This document shows positions 54,783 through 63,342 of a stretch of 64,000 bases of DNA, piece after piece. Under the pieces are notes generated by a model. It saw only the letters and a list, made by a program, of their open reading frames with translations. It did not search any database and had not been told where the DNA came from. Positions within the stretch are counted from its first letter, which is position 1. Each line of letters opens with the position of its first letter. A program made the position numbers and the translations under genes. The stretch comes from Humisphaera borealis (GTDB lineage: Bacteria; Planctomycetota; Phycisphaerae; Tepidisphaerales; Tepidisphaeraceae): positions 2,976,001 through 3,040,000 of the forward strand of contig NZ_CP063458.1 in NCBI RefSeq assembly GCF_015169395.1, in the 5' to 3' direction.

Positions 54783-54827
54783 GAAGCGATCTCGAGTAGG
54801 CCGCGGCGCCAAAACATCGAATTCCCC

Positions 54828-54854
54828 AAAACAAAGCCACCGCGCTGCGGTGGC
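54828..54854 (-). terminator. Terminator-like hairpin for the minus strand
   Basis: GCCACCGC (54836-54843) pairs with GCGGTGGC (54847-54854). On the minus strand it is followed by TTTGTTTT. It suggests that a minus-strand transcript ends here. Confidence 0.55.
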
Positions 54855-54929
54855 TGGACGTTCGGGAGAAGCGGCTGGAAGGACGATCGATCGCACCTAA
54901 TCTGTATCCGGTGCGTGCTTTACAGCGAA

Positions 54930-55241
54930 TCACTGAAGTGAAGACCCGTCCTCGCGTGATGCGAGCCGGGCGACAGCGTCTATGCAGGAGCCCTTCGGCG
55001 GAAGCGGCCCCGAGACGCGAATCAATATGTTCTGAGAGGGTAGTGCGACGTCGGTTGGGTTCTCGATCAGCGACAGAGACACGTTTCCGGCTGATCCGTT
55101 AGAACCGCCTTCGATCCCGCCTTCTCCCCCTCGCGACCCGACCGGGCGCACAGTGAGATCGGCTCCAGTCACCGAGCCGGGGCGAGGAACCTCCGAGGCG
55201 CACAGCGCCAGCAACGTCAGACGACGGGCCAGCCGGACCAC
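54930..55241 (-). CDS. Possible small exported protein
   Basis: 103 residues from GTG 55241 with AAAAGGGGA five bases upstream. The start VVRLARRLTLLALCASEV looks like a short signal peptide; the rest is Gly/Ser-rich (GSRGGEGGIEGGSNGSAGN, then LSLIENPTDVALPSQNILIRVSG). The frame is open for a further 88 codons upstream, but that part has atypical codons. A terminator-like hairpin lies downstream on the same strand. Family unknown. The remainder of the 859-bp gap between vWA and ExbB shows no other gene. Confidence 0.3.
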   Translation of the reverse strand: MVRLARRLTLLALCASEVPRPGSVTGADLTVRPVGSRGGEGGIEGGSNGSAGNVSLSLIENPTDVALPSQNILIRVSGPLPPKGSCIDAVARLASREDGSSLQ

Positions 55242-55549
55242 AGAATCCCCTTTTAGATCGAAGACACCGGCGCCGAGCGCCGGCGGTTCCTTCTGCGAAG
55301 AAGAGCCGGGCACGATGCGACTTCCGTCCCACGCGAACGGAGGAAGCGACCGCCCGACCCCGCAGACGGGTGCCGCCGACCGCTTCGTCTCCCCGGACAA
55401 GCCGCTCGATCGGTCCATAACGCCCCGGCAGTGCGAAGGCTCACGCGACGGGATCCCCCTGTCCGTCTTCGCGGTTCTGCAAGTCACTCTGTCGCCCGCC
55501 GGCAATCACGCCTCACACCTCTCCCTAGATGGGAGAAAGGATTCGCGTC

Positions 55550-56449
55550 ATGTCCCAGTCCCCCTCGTTCGGAGCTGAAGGCTCCAAGGCCGCTGCGATT
55601 CGCTCGCGGCTGGCAAAGTTCGGCGTGCAATTGTTTGCCGTCGCCGTGATGGCGATGGTCACCGCGGCTGCGATGGCCCAGGCCCCCGCGGCCGAAGGTG
55701 AAAAGAAGGCGCCCGAAGGCCTGATCAGTATCGTCCTCGGTCACATCGACTTCATCTTCGTGATCATCGCGATCCTGTCGGTGATCGGTCTGACCCTGAT
55801 CATCCAGGGCTTCATCAAGAATCGGGCCGGCGTATACATGCCTGAAGCGTCGGTGCAGCACATTCGCGACCTGATCGCGCAGAAGAAGTTCAAGGAGCTC
55901 ATCGAGCACACCGAGAACGATCCCAGCTTCGTCGCCCAGGCCCTCAACCCCGCCCTGAAGCGCGCCCCCAGCTTCAGCAGCATGAAGGAAGCGATGGAAA
56001 CCTCGATCGGCGAGCAGACCGCCGAACGCTTCCGCTCGATCGAGTACTTGAACATCATCGGCAACCTTGGACCCCTGCTGGGCCTGACCGGTACGGTGCT
56101 CGGTATGATCGAAGCCTTCGCGGCGATGAACGCGGCCGGCGGCTCGGCAAGCCCGGGCGACCTGGCCGGTGGTATCAGTCGCGCTCTGGCTCACACGTTC
56201 CTTGGTCTGTTCCTGGCCGTTCCGTGCCTCGGCTGCTTCGGCATCATTCGGACGATCGTGGACCGGTTGACGGTTCGCGCGTCGCTGGTGTGCGAAGAGC
56301 TTCTCCTGATGGTCAAGCCGCAGGAAGCCAAACCGGCCGGCGCCCCCGGCGGCCCGCCGCAGGCCCCGCGTCCCCCGGGCGCTCCGGGCATGCCCGCCCC
56401 CATGCGTAAGCCGGCCGCCCCGGCACCGGCTCCGTCGCCGCTTCCATAA
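55550..56449 (+). CDS. ExbB/TolQ/MotA-type proton channel protein
   Basis: 299 residues from ATG 55550, with AAAGGA nine bases before it; an ATG at 55529 is in frame but less well supported. A signal-like first helix (FGVQLFAVAVMAMVTAAAMA) precedes the ExbB core: IDFIFVIIAILSVIGLTLIIQGF, a cytoplasmic domain with EASVQHIRDLIAQKKFKELIEHTEN, and the paired helices YLNIIGNLGPLLGLTGTVLGMIEAFAAMN and AHTFLGLFLAVPCLGCFGI. The T/G-rich helix is the proton pathway. With ExbD it powers an outer-envelope process. The C-terminus is a Pro/Ala-rich tail. Three ExbD genes follow. Confidence 0.92.
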   Translation: MSQSPSFGAEGSKAAAIRSRLAKFGVQLFAVAVMAMVTAAAMAQAPAAEGEKKAPEGLISIVLGHIDFIFVIIAILSVIGLTLIIQGFIKNRAGVYMPEASVQHIRDLIAQKKFKELIEHTENDPSFVAQALNPALKRAPSFSSMKEAMETSIGEQTAERFRSIEYLNIIGNLGPLLGLTGTVLGMIEAFAAMNAAGGSASPGDLAGGISRALAHTFLGLFLAVPCLGCFGIIRTIVDRLTVRASLVCEELLLMVKPQEAKPAGAPGGPPQAPRPPGAPGMPAPMRKPAAPAPAPSPLP

Positions 56450-56588
56450 CTCGGTGGATGGGTAGAGGGGTGGATGGGTGTTTCGGTCGCCTTCGGGTCG
56501 GCACTGCGCAATCGCGCTACGCCGACCTTAAGTAACCGCGCCACCCGTCCACTCAACCGCCCCGACACCTCCTTTCACAGGAGGCCCC

Positions 56589-57197
56589 ATGGCTAAGCAT
56601 TCAATGCCCGAGATGAAGGAAGGCAGCGTCAACGTGACGCCCCTCATCGACGTCGTCATGTGCCTGATCATCTTCTTCATGCTGGTGGCGAAGATCGGCG
56701 TCTCCACCGGCGCTGCGAAGATGGAGCTGCCGGAAACCATCGTCGGCACCAAGATCGAAAACCTCGGCGAAAACCTCGTCGTCAACGTGCTCAACGACCC
56801 GCAGACGATCATCAACGATCCGACCACGGGCCAGCCCAAGAAAAACGAAAAGGGCCAGATCCAGCGCCGCAAGCTGGGCGACCCCTACGAGGAACTGATG
56901 GTCACCGCGATGGTGGACCAGTTCCAGGGCAAGGGCGAAGCCAAGCAGATCAAGCTCAAGGGCGTCGCCGCCGGCGACTTTCCGTTCCGGCGCGTGCTGG
57001 AGGCTGCAATCAAAGGCGACCCCAAGAAAGGCCTGAAGCCGAACCCCGATTTCTCGGTCACGCTGCGAGCCGAGCGGGACATCGAGTATCGGCTGCTCCA
57101 GCTCGTCCTGGCGGAAATCGCCCAGGCCGGTGTGAAGAACGTCAACTACGCCGCCGTTGGTAAGAAGATGGTCGAAGGCGCTGCGCCGGCGCACTGA
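56589..57197 (+). CDS. ExbD/TolR-family protein 1
   Basis: 202 residues, the longest of three in the cluster. Starts MAKHSMPEMKEGSVNVTPLIDVVMCLIIFFMLVAKIG: the N-P/V-T-P-L-I-D-V segment carries the channel Asp, followed by a single membrane helix. The periplasmic domain includes PETIVGTKIENLGENLVVNVLNDPQTI and RAERDIEYRLLQLVLAEIAQAGVKNVNYAAVG. The extra 45 residues relative to ExbD2 and ExbD3 are a charged insertion (GQPKKNEKGQIQRRKLGD). ACAGGAGG lies nine bases before ATG 56589. Confidence 0.92.
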   Translation: MAKHSMPEMKEGSVNVTPLIDVVMCLIIFFMLVAKIGVSTGAAKMELPETIVGTKIENLGENLVVNVLNDPQTIINDPTTGQPKKNEKGQIQRRKLGDPYEELMVTAMVDQFQGKGEAKQIKLKGVAAGDFPFRRVLEAAIKGDPKKGLKPNPDFSVTLRAERDIEYRLLQLVLAEIAQAGVKNVNYAAVGKKMVEGAAPAH

Positions 57198-57198
57198 G

Positions 57199-57308
57199 CG
57201 TACGGTCCGCCTCGGCGGACCCGCAGCTCAATCGCGTCGCCCGCGTTCGAACGGCATGCAAAACATCGCATCCGTTCGGAAGGCCTCGTCCGCCAAGGCG
57301 GACCCTAC
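57199..57308. repeat. Palindromic repeat inside the exb operon, GGGTCCGCC family
   Basis: Degenerate left arm 57199-57220 (GTACGGTCCGCCTCGGCGGA) and full right arm 57285-57308. It sits directly between the exbD1 stop (57197) and the AAGAAGG ribosome site of exbD2. The TAC end is followed by a run of A (57308-57315). Confidence 0.88.
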
Positions 57309-57325
57309 AAAAAAAGAAGGTCGTT

Positions 57326-57793
57326 ATGAAAATGAAAGGGGCCAAAGCGGTCCACTACGAATCGGGACCCAACATGACGCCGCTGGTCGACGTCGTGATG
57401 GTGATCCTGATCTTCCTGATGCTTGCCGGTAGTTTCGGCACGGGCGAGCATTACATGGTCAGTTCGGTGCCGATTCACTCGTCGGGTGGTGGCGGTGTGC
57501 CGCCGCCGCCGGGCTGGACACCGCCGGTGCTCGTCGAGATCCGCGTCGGGACCGACGGTCAGGCGTTCCTGCCGTCCAACCCCCAGAAGCCGGTCCCGCA
57601 CGTGGACCAGGTCTTCAAGGAGCTGTCCGATATCCTGGCCAAGTACAAGGCCGAGGGTAAGAGCCCCAAGGAGGTCGAAGTCGTCCTCCGCCCGGCCGAC
57701 GGTACGCGGTGGGAAGCGCTGGCGCCGCTCTACGACGCCGCCCTTCGCGCCAAGTTCGAGAAGGTCGGCTTCGCTATGACCGGATCGAAGTAA
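57326..57793 (+). CDS. ExbD/TolR-family protein 2
   Basis: 155 residues: GPNMTPLVDVVMVILIFLMLAGSFG is the channel segment and helix, nearly identical to that of ExbD3 and distinct from ExbD1. The outer domain holds PPPPGWTPPVLVEIRVGTDGQAFLPSN and KAEGKSPKEVEVVLRPADGTRWEALAPLYDAALRAKFEKVGFAM. AGAAGG lies eight bases before the ATG. Pairs of ExbD proteins are common in planctomycete ExbBD sets; having three suggests alternative or mixed channel complexes. Confidence 0.92.
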   Translation: MKMKGAKAVHYESGPNMTPLVDVVMVILIFLMLAGSFGTGEHYMVSSVPIHSSGGGGVPPPPGWTPPVLVEIRVGTDGQAFLPSNPQKPVPHVDQVFKELSDILAKYKAEGKSPKEVEVVLRPADGTRWEALAPLYDAALRAKFEKVGFAMTGSK

Positions 57794-57830
57794 CAGCGTT
57801 CACAGCCCGTTCGAATCAGACAACCACGCA

Positions 57831-57902
57831 AGGCCCCGAAGGTCCCTATGAGCCGATCGTCAACCGATCACTCGCAGCGGCATTCGTGACCTTCGTGGTT
57901 GT
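57831..57902. repeat. Imperfect inverted repeat between exbD2 and exbD3
   Basis: CAACCACGCAAGGCCCCGAAGGTC (from about 57831, broken by insertions) pairs with GACCTTCGTGGTTG (to about 57902). Weaker than the other palindromes but in the equivalent spacer. Confidence 0.6.
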
Positions 57903-57973
57903 TTGCTTTTGGCGGGATCGAGTCAATCACGCCACCCAAACTCCATTCGCCTCACACGAGGCAGGAGGCATTC

Positions 57974-58435
57974 GTGCGAAAGACCTTCCTGACACCGGCT
58001 CACATGCACGCCGGTCCGAACATGACACCGCTGGTTGATATCGTGATGGTGATCCTGATCTTCCTGATGCTCGCGGGGAGCTTCGGTATTGCCGAACACA
58101 CGCTGAAGGGAAAGTTGCCTGAAAGCCCCGTTGCTTGCGGTCCGACCGCGACCACGTTGATCGACAAACTTCCGACGCGCATCGACATTCACGTCAGCCG
58201 TTCGACGGCAGGATTTGACGTGCTTCAACTCGCCGGTGAAACGGTAAGCAGCAGCGAAGCGCTCACGGCGAAGCTGAAGGAACGTCACGCGCAGTTCGTC
58301 GCGGCCGGCTCGGCCGACGAGGTCGAGATCGTCATCCGTCCCACCGGCGACAGCGCCTGGGCACCGGTCATCGCGACGTACGACGCAGCGCTTCGGGCGG
58401 AGTTCAAGAAGGTGAACTTCGCGTACGCGAAATGA
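57974..58435 (+). CDS. ExbD/TolR-family protein 3
   Basis: 153 residues from GTG 57974, chosen because GCAGGAGG lies six bases upstream and the protein then starts VRKTFLTPAHMHAGPNMTPLVD like its paralogue. The channel helix is VDIVMVILIFLMLAGSFG. The outer domain (IDIHVSRSTAGFDVLQLAGETVSSSEALTAKLKERHAQFVAAG...) ends RPTGDSAWAPVIATYDAALRAEFKKVNFAYAK, parallel to ExbD2. It ends the cluster; a strong hairpin follows. Confidence 0.9.
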   Translation: MRKTFLTPAHMHAGPNMTPLVDIVMVILIFLMLAGSFGIAEHTLKGKLPESPVACGPTATTLIDKLPTRIDIHVSRSTAGFDVLQLAGETVSSSEALTAKLKERHAQFVAAGSADEVEIVIRPTGDSAWAPVIATYDAALRAEFKKVNFAYAK

Positions 58436-58460
58436 TGGCAGCCTTAATCCCGGCACAAAG

Positions 58461-58492
58461 CAGAAGGCCCGCCCGCAAGGGTGGGCCTTCTG
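58461..58492. terminator. Bidirectional terminator hairpin
   Basis: CAGAAGGCCCGCCC (58461-58474) pairs with GGGTGGGCCTTCTG (58479-58492), with one G-T pair and a GCAA tetraloop, between the convergent exbD3 and DUF1579 genes. Confidence 0.8.
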
Positions 58493-58534
58493 CGTAAGGT
58501 CCAATGGTGCCAACGCACCCTGTCACTTCACGCC

Positions 58535-59143
58535 TCACTTCACCTTGGTATACGTGATCGACATGATCTTCATCTCCTTGCCGTCCGGCAGGGTGGCGAT
58601 CATCTCGAAGGTCATTGCCTTGTCGTCCGCGAGAGTGGTGACCGACTTCCACTTCTCGGTCTTGCCGTCGGCGCTCTTCTGCTCGGCGAACAGGGTGAAC
58701 ACCTTGCCGTCGGCGCTGGCGTCGCCGAAGAAGATCATGACACCGGTCGACATGCTGTCGGCCCAGGTGTTGACGTACTTCTTGAGCATCTTGTCGTAGC
58801 CCATCAGCGACTGTCCGCTGAACGGCTTGCCCATCATGGAGCCTTCGAAGTGGGTCTCGACGAACCTGCCGCCGAGAACCAGCTTCGCCGATTCCTTGCC
58901 CGTCGATTTCATCGTGGTGCCGTCGGGCATGATGGTGGTGACCTCCGCGGTCCATTCGCCGACGAACTTTTTAAGGGCTTCGTGCTCGGGCCCGGGCTTT
59001 TGCAAAGCCTCCCAGGCTTCCATCTCGGAGGCGGGGTCGGGCTTCTTCTGCTGTTCCTGCGCGAGCAGGCCACTGCCACCGATACAAAGACCCGCGACCG
59101 CCAATGCCGGCGCGAACCGGCGCAGTATTGATGTGAGTTTCAT
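58535..59143 (-). CDS. Exported DUF1579 protein
   Basis: 202 residues. Signal peptide RRFAPALAVAGLCIGGSGLLAQ. The core follows DUF1579: GPEHEALKKFVGEWTAEVTTIMPDGTTMKSTGKESAKLVLGGRFVETHFEGSMMGKPFSGQSLMGYDKMLKKYVNTWADSMSTGVMIFFG, with repeated G-E-W-x and Y-D-x-x-x-K-K-Y motifs of a lipocalin-like beta barrel. Members are common in planctomycetes and probably bind a small hydrophobic molecule; no direct evidence exists here. It converges on the exb cluster. Confidence 0.88.
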   Translation of the reverse strand: MKLTSILRRFAPALAVAGLCIGGSGLLAQEQQKKPDPASEMEAWEALQKPGPEHEALKKFVGEWTAEVTTIMPDGTTMKSTGKESAKLVLGGRFVETHFEGSMMGKPFSGQSLMGYDKMLKKYVNTWADSMSTGVMIFFGDASADGKVFTLFAEQKSADGKTEKWKSVTTLADDKAMTFEMIATLPDGKEMKIMSITYTKVK

Positions 59144-59302
59144 TCCCGTTCTCCGAAAAAATGTGGATCGTCACGCACCCTCGACAAGGCTTTCAGTTAT
59201 CGCGTGTCCGCCGGTCTTCGCACAAGGGTGAATGAGGTGTGAATTCCAGACGCGGCGGGCGACGCTTTCGCCATTCGGCTGCTTCCCCGGTATCCTGCCC
59301 GA

Positions 59303-59866
59303 ATGCAAGGCGACATCGAGAAGGTGTTGATCACCCAGGAGCAAATCGCGGCGCGGGTCAAAGAGATGGCGGCGCGCATCGTTGCTGACCACGGCGGCAC
59401 CGACGGCGAACTGGCCGAGGTGACGATCGTGCCGATCCTCACCGGCGCGATGATCTTCGCCGCCGACCTGACCCGTCACATCCCCTTCGCGATGAAGATT
59501 GGCCTGCTCACCGTCAGCAGCTACCCGGGATCCAGCCTGCGCACGCAGGGCGCTCAACTGCTGGGAAGCCAGCTCGGCGACGTGCGGGGGCGGCATGTTG
59601 TGATTCTTGACGACATCCTCGACAGCGGCGGCACGCTTCGGCTGATCACGCCGATCGTCAAGGAACTGGGCGCCGAGTCGGTCCGCACCGCGGTCCTGCT
59701 TCGCAAAGACCGGCCCGAGGCCCGTTCGACGCATGTCGATTACTGGGGTTTCGAGATCCCCGATGAGTTCGTTGTCGGTTACGGTTTGGACTACAACAAC
59801 TACTACCGCAACCTCCCCTACATCGGTACGCTGACCCCCGAAGCAATCGCCCGCGGCCGGGAGTAA
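59303..59866 (+). CDS. hpt: Hypoxanthine phosphoribosyltransferase
   Basis: 187 residues. MQGDIEKVLITQEQIAARVKEMAARI is the family start. EVTIVPILTGAMIFAADLTRHI is the flexible loop region, and VVILDDILDSGGTLRLI is the PRPP-binding motif (V-V-I-L-D-D-I-L-D-S-G-G-T). The C-terminus DYWGFEIPDEFVVGYGLDYNNYYRNLPYIGTLTPEAI holds the base-binding segment. It salvages hypoxanthine and guanine to IMP and GMP. Usual bacterial length. Confidence 0.95.
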   Translation: MQGDIEKVLITQEQIAARVKEMAARIVADHGGTDGELAEVTIVPILTGAMIFAADLTRHIPFAMKIGLLTVSSYPGSSLRTQGAQLLGSQLGDVRGRHVVILDDILDSGGTLRLITPIVKELGAESVRTAVLLRKDRPEARSTHVDYWGFEIPDEFVVGYGLDYNNYYRNLPYIGTLTPEAIARGRE

Positions 59867-59883
59867 ACCGCCGGTACACACTC

Positions 59884-60525
59884 TTGCAGAAACCACCCGA
59901 CGAATCTCGCATCGATGAGCATCGCGGGGCTGATTTAGCAAGCCGCCGCGACGCCGATGACTATTGCGCCGCCGCCAGTCCCGGGGCGGCGGCGGTCGCT
60001 CCTAAACGGCCGATGTCGCCGGCGCTGGCGATTCTCCTGACGGGTCACGTGCTGCGCGACGGTGAGGTCGTGCAGTTGATTCTTAAGCCTTCGGTCTGGT
60101 TCATCCCCCTGACCAGCCTGGTCTTCGCCGCCGCCATGGCCATGTGCGCCATGGCCGCCAAGCTCTGGCTTCCGCCTCACGCCGCCTGGTATTACCTTGA
60201 GGCGGCAATCTTCCTGGTCGCCGGGCGATTGATGTGGGCCACCATCCAGTGGGTGAATCGGCTTTACATCCTGACGGATCAGCGCGTGGTCAGGCTCAGC
60301 GGCGCATTCCAGGTCGAGATCTTCGACTGCCCCCTTCGCCGGATCAGCCAGACTCGGGTGATCGTCAACTTCCGCGAGCGGATCCTGCGTCTGGGGTCGA
60401 TCGAGATTCAACCCGCCGACGACCGCAAATCGCCAGGCATGTGGCAGACCATCTCCCATCCCAGGGAAGTGGAGTCGATCATTCGCGAAGCAATGAGCAA
60501 AGCTCAGCACGGCGGCGGGGCCTGA
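59884..60525 (+). CDS. Membrane bPH2 (bacterial pleckstrin-homology) protein
   Basis: 213 residues if translation begins at TTG 59884; 170 from ATG 60013 (MSPALAILLTGHVLRDGEVV), which may be the true start. Two membrane helices (WFIPLTSLVFAAAMAMCAMAA and YYLEAAIFLVAGRLMWATI) precede a bPH2 domain: VNRLYILTDQRVVRLSGAFQVEIFDCPLRRISQTRVIVNFRERILRLGSIEIQPADD. This is the usual YdbS-like arrangement. Function unknown; a membrane scaffold is possible. It lies 17 bases after hpt. Confidence 0.82.
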   Translation: MQKPPDESRIDEHRGADLASRRDADDYCAAASPGAAAVAPKRPMSPALAILLTGHVLRDGEVVQLILKPSVWFIPLTSLVFAAAMAMCAMAAKLWLPPHAAWYYLEAAIFLVAGRLMWATIQWVNRLYILTDQRVVRLSGAFQVEIFDCPLRRISQTRVIVNFRERILRLGSIEIQPADDRKSPGMWQTISHPREVESIIREAMSKAQHGGGA

Positions 60526-60597
60526 AGGCAGGACATCTAACCCCCGCGCAGAAGATGGAACCAGTGGGCCGCGCCTCAAATCCCAGGCGAATCACCC

Positions 60598-61329
60598 TCA
60601 CTCCACGACTACCACATCGACCCACCGCTTGCCCCATTCCAATGCCGTCTGATGGCTCGGATAGTAGACGTCGAGGCGGTTCCCCTTGATCGCGCTGCCG
60701 GTATCGACCACTTCGACCATCGTCTCGTTGTGGTAACCGGGGATCATGAGCTTGGTGCCCAGCGGCAGTACTGTCCGATCGGCCGCCACAAAACGCCCGC
60801 CGTTGTACGACACGTGCTTTCCGCTCGCTGTCACCCCGCGGGCGTTGGCACCGCAGCACTTCTTGCACGCACAGTAAGCGGTCACCAGCATGCGAATCGT
60901 GCGGGTGTCGCGATCCGCCACCCGGGCGGGGGCGACGGCGGCGGCAGAGTCCTTTGCCGAACGAAGCAGTTCCGCACCCCCGGCCGGTCGAGCCGCCGAA
61001 ACCTTAGCCGATGCCGGCGTCGCAAAGTCCTGGGTCAGCTCACGTGACGCCTCAATCGCCCGCCGGGCGGCGGCGTCGTGGTCGGCGACAAGCGATGACA
61101 GCGCCTGGTGCCGTTCGGCATCCGACGCCACTCCCGAAGCCGCCGCACGCTGCGCCGCCTTGCTCGAATTGGCCGATGCCAGCGGTGCGAAAACCGCGAC
61201 CGCGGTCAGAACGATCACGGCGACCGTCGTCAAGATGGGACGAAAAGGGTGAAGTTGGAGTCGGCGTGCAGTCATCCTTGACCGTCGGGCTTCCAGAAGC
61301 ACCGCAATTTTCAGGACGCGTTCAGCCAT
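60598..61329 (-). CDS. 3D-domain protein, peptidoglycan-lytic type
   Basis: 243 residues. A basic start and hydrophobic segment (LTTVAVIVLTAVAVFAPLASA) give a signal anchor. The C-terminal domain has the 3D pattern: TIRMLVTAYCACKKCCGANARGVTASGKHVSYNGGRFVAADRTVLPLGTKLMIPGYHNETMVEVVDTGSAIKGNRLDVYYPSHQTALEWG, with the D-T-G and D-V-Y residues. In lytic transglycosylases this is the double-psi-beta-barrel core. The Cys cluster CACKKCC is unusual and could form disulfides or bind metal. Substrate inferred as peptidoglycan. Confidence 0.85.
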   Translation of the reverse strand: MAERVLKIAVLLEARRSRMTARRLQLHPFRPILTTVAVIVLTAVAVFAPLASANSSKAAQRAAASGVASDAERHQALSSLVADHDAAARRAIEASRELTQDFATPASAKVSAARPAGGAELLRSAKDSAAAVAPARVADRDTRTIRMLVTAYCACKKCCGANARGVTASGKHVSYNGGRFVAADRTVLPLGTKLMIPGYHNETMVEVVDTGSAIKGNRLDVYYPSHQTALEWGKRWVDVVVVE

Positions 61330-61673
61330 GGGCCAGGAACGTACCCTGTCTTTCGAGTCGTGGCGGCGTACTTTTCAAGTCGCGACCGCGGCTCGACCGA
61401 TGCTTGCTAATTGGAAGTTTTATGCCGCCGACCGTCCGCGGTAAAGACCCTGAACGGGGCGTTCGCGATTATCGGACCAGATCACATCAATGAGCCTCCA
61501 TGCGTCCAAGGCGATTCGGCCTGTGCGGGATGATGCCACGGCACCTCGCCCTATTTTGGTGCAGCCCATTTTAACAGCCCTGTTCGACGTCGCGGAGGCA
61601 TGCAATCTTCGCCCACCCTTGACCTACGCCACCCTGCTGGTTCCAGTGGGAACAGCCGCGTTGGCTTCGCCGA
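61330..61673. other. 344-bp divergent intergenic region
   Basis: Divergent promoters for the 3D-domain gene and the response regulator must lie here. No convincing gene, long palindrome or known RNA element is seen. Confidence 0.5.
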
Positions 61674-62327
61674 ATGTCCACCAGTTCCGCCCAACTTCGC
61701 CCGCCCGTGTCGCCTCGCGTTCTGGTTGTCGAGGATGAAGCCCGCCTGCGCGAGTTGTTGGAACGCGTTCTACCGGGCTGGGGATTTGAGGTCGTCGCCG
61801 CCCGATCCGCCGAAGAGGCGATGCGCCTCGCCGAGGCCGATCCACCCGACATCATCATCCTCGACCTCAATCTCCCCGGCGAAGGCGGCCTTTCGTTCTT
61901 CCGCCGGGTCAAGCAACGCTGGCCGAACGTGCAGGGGATCGTGCAGACCGGATTCGGCAGTGTCGAATCGGCGAAAGTCGCAATCCACCTCGAAGTGGTC
62001 GAGTTTCTGACCAAGCCCGCAAGTCTCGGTGAACTGGAACAGGCGCTGGACCGCGCCCTGCGTCGGGTCAGCACCACGCTGCCGGTCATCCCCACTTCGC
62101 CCGCCGACGACGTTCAGGACCGGCAGGACACTATCGACATCCCCGACGACGCCCCCGCCGGCGCGGCCGGCAAAACGCTCGAAGAGGTCGAGCGTCAGCA
62201 CATCCTCGCGACACTAATCAGGCACCGCGGCAACCGAACGGCGACCGCGTCGGCGCTGGGAATCAGCCGACGAACCCTCTACTACAAGATCGAGGAGTAC
62301 GAGAAGCAGGGGTTCAAGGTGGAGTGA
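61674..62327 (+). CDS. Two-component response regulator, ActR/RegA-like
   Basis: 217 residues. Receiver domain: RVLVVEDEARLRELLERVL (acidic pair), phospho-acceptor Asp64 in IIILDLNLPGEGG, Thr in GIVQTGFGS and Lys in FLTKPASLGELEQALDRAL. After a linker (PDDAPAGAAGKTLEEVERQHI) a Fis-type helix-turn-helix ends the protein: ATLIRHRGNRTATASALGISRRTLYYKIEEYEKQGF. The receiver plus Fis HTH without an AAA domain is the ActR/PrrA/RegA layout, so it binds DNA directly. No histidine kinase is adjacent; the one at 22322 is a possible partner only. Confidence 0.93.
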   Translation: MSTSSAQLRPPVSPRVLVVEDEARLRELLERVLPGWGFEVVAARSAEEAMRLAEADPPDIIILDLNLPGEGGLSFFRRVKQRWPNVQGIVQTGFGSVESAKVAIHLEVVEFLTKPASLGELEQALDRALRRVSTTLPVIPTSPADDVQDRQDTIDIPDDAPAGAAGKTLEEVERQHILATLIRHRGNRTATASALGISRRTLYYKIEEYEKQGFKVE

Positions 62328-62365
62328 GGCGGGAACTGCGAACTCGGCGCCCCATCCTCACGCCC

Positions 62366-62716
62366 TCACACCGCAAAGACGAAGAACGCCGCCGCGACCA
62401 TCAGGCCGAATGCGACGAAGTAGTTCCAGGCCAGCGGCTCCTTCAGAAACGTCCAGGAGAACACGACGAACACCACAAGCGTGATGATCTCCTGCATCAC
62501 CTTCAGTTGTCCGGTCGTGAACCCCTCGTGATTCCGCCCGATGCGATTCCCCGGCACCTGGAAGCAGTACTCGAAAAACGCGATCCCCCAACTGAGCAGG
62601 ATCACCAGGAACAGCGGCGCCGGCTTATCCTTGGCCTCGGGGAACCATCGGAGATGGCCGTACCACGCGAAGGTCATGAACACATTAGACAGGATCAATA
62701 GCAAAATCGTTTTCAT
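62366..62716 (-). CDS. DUF486 membrane protein (DMT family)
   Basis: 116 residues from ATG 62716, chosen because the family starts MKTILLLILSNVFMTFAWYGHLR. Four helices with VILLSWGIAFFEYCFQVPGNRIG, GQLKVMQEIITLVVFVVFSWTFLKEPLAWNYFVAFGLM. Members resemble half-size drug/metabolite transporters; substrates are unknown. A longer open frame to 62815 has no family similarity. Divergent from ynfA. Confidence 0.9.
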   Translation of the reverse strand: MKTILLLILSNVFMTFAWYGHLRWFPEAKDKPAPLFLVILLSWGIAFFEYCFQVPGNRIGRNHEGFTTGQLKVMQEIITLVVFVVFSWTFLKEPLAWNYFVAFGLMVAAAFFVFAV

Positions 62717-62849
62717 AACTGCCGCCAGGCGCGGCATGATTCTTATCGGCGACACGGCACGCGCCGCAACGCGTTTTTGAGTCGCTCGAGCACATCCGCA
62801 TTCATCGCCGACCACATCGCCAACCCCGGGTGATTGTTATAGTTTGCCG

Positions 62850-63176
62850 ATGGTACGAAGCCTGCTGCTGTTTCTTCTGACCGCGATCGCAGAGATCGTC
62901 GGCTGTTACCTTCCGTTTCTGTGGCTGCGCAAGGGCGGATCGGTGTGGCTCGTACTACCAGCCGCAATCAGTCTGTCGGCGTTTGCCTATTTGCTGACGC
63001 TTCATCCCACGGACGCAGGTCGTACATACGCCGCTTATGGCGGCGTTTATATCGCCGTCGCCGTGTTCTGGATCTGGTATGCCGACGGCGTCCGTCCGGA
63101 CCGCTGGGACCTGCTGGGCGCAGCCGTCTGCCTGTTCGGCATGGCGATCATCATGTTCGGGCCGCGAGCCCAATAA
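62850..63176 (+). CDS. ynfA: YnfA-family (UPF0060) small membrane protein
   Basis: 108 residues, the usual length, with four helices: [94 protein letters not shown]. Conserved A-E-I-x-G-C-Y and G-R-x-Y-A-A-Y-G-G-V-Y segments identify the family. Suggested to export quaternary ammonium or other small cations in some bacteria. It lies near DUF486, another small DMT-type protein. Confidence 0.95.
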   Translation: MVRSLLLFLLTAIAEIVGCYLPFLWLRKGGSVWLVLPAAISLSAFAYLLTLHPTDAGRTYAAYGGVYIAVAVFWIWYADGVRPDRWDLLGAAVCLFGMAIIMFGPRAQ

Positions 63177-63342
63177 CTGCCGGAGGTCTCCCGCTTCCCC
63201 CTTCCCACAGCCTCACATCGCCGCTCACGTCCGATCTCCGCGCCGAATGAACCCCCTCAGGGGCACCGCTCGTCTAGTCGGGCACCCCGTGGAAGCACCC
63301 TGCGAACCGGCGGGCAGGTTTACGGCAGAAAAGGACGCGACG

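Noticed and set aside
61420-61605. Small minus-strand ORF in the gap before the response regulator
   Set aside because: No ribosome site, unusual codon use, and it occupies the region where two promoters are needed.
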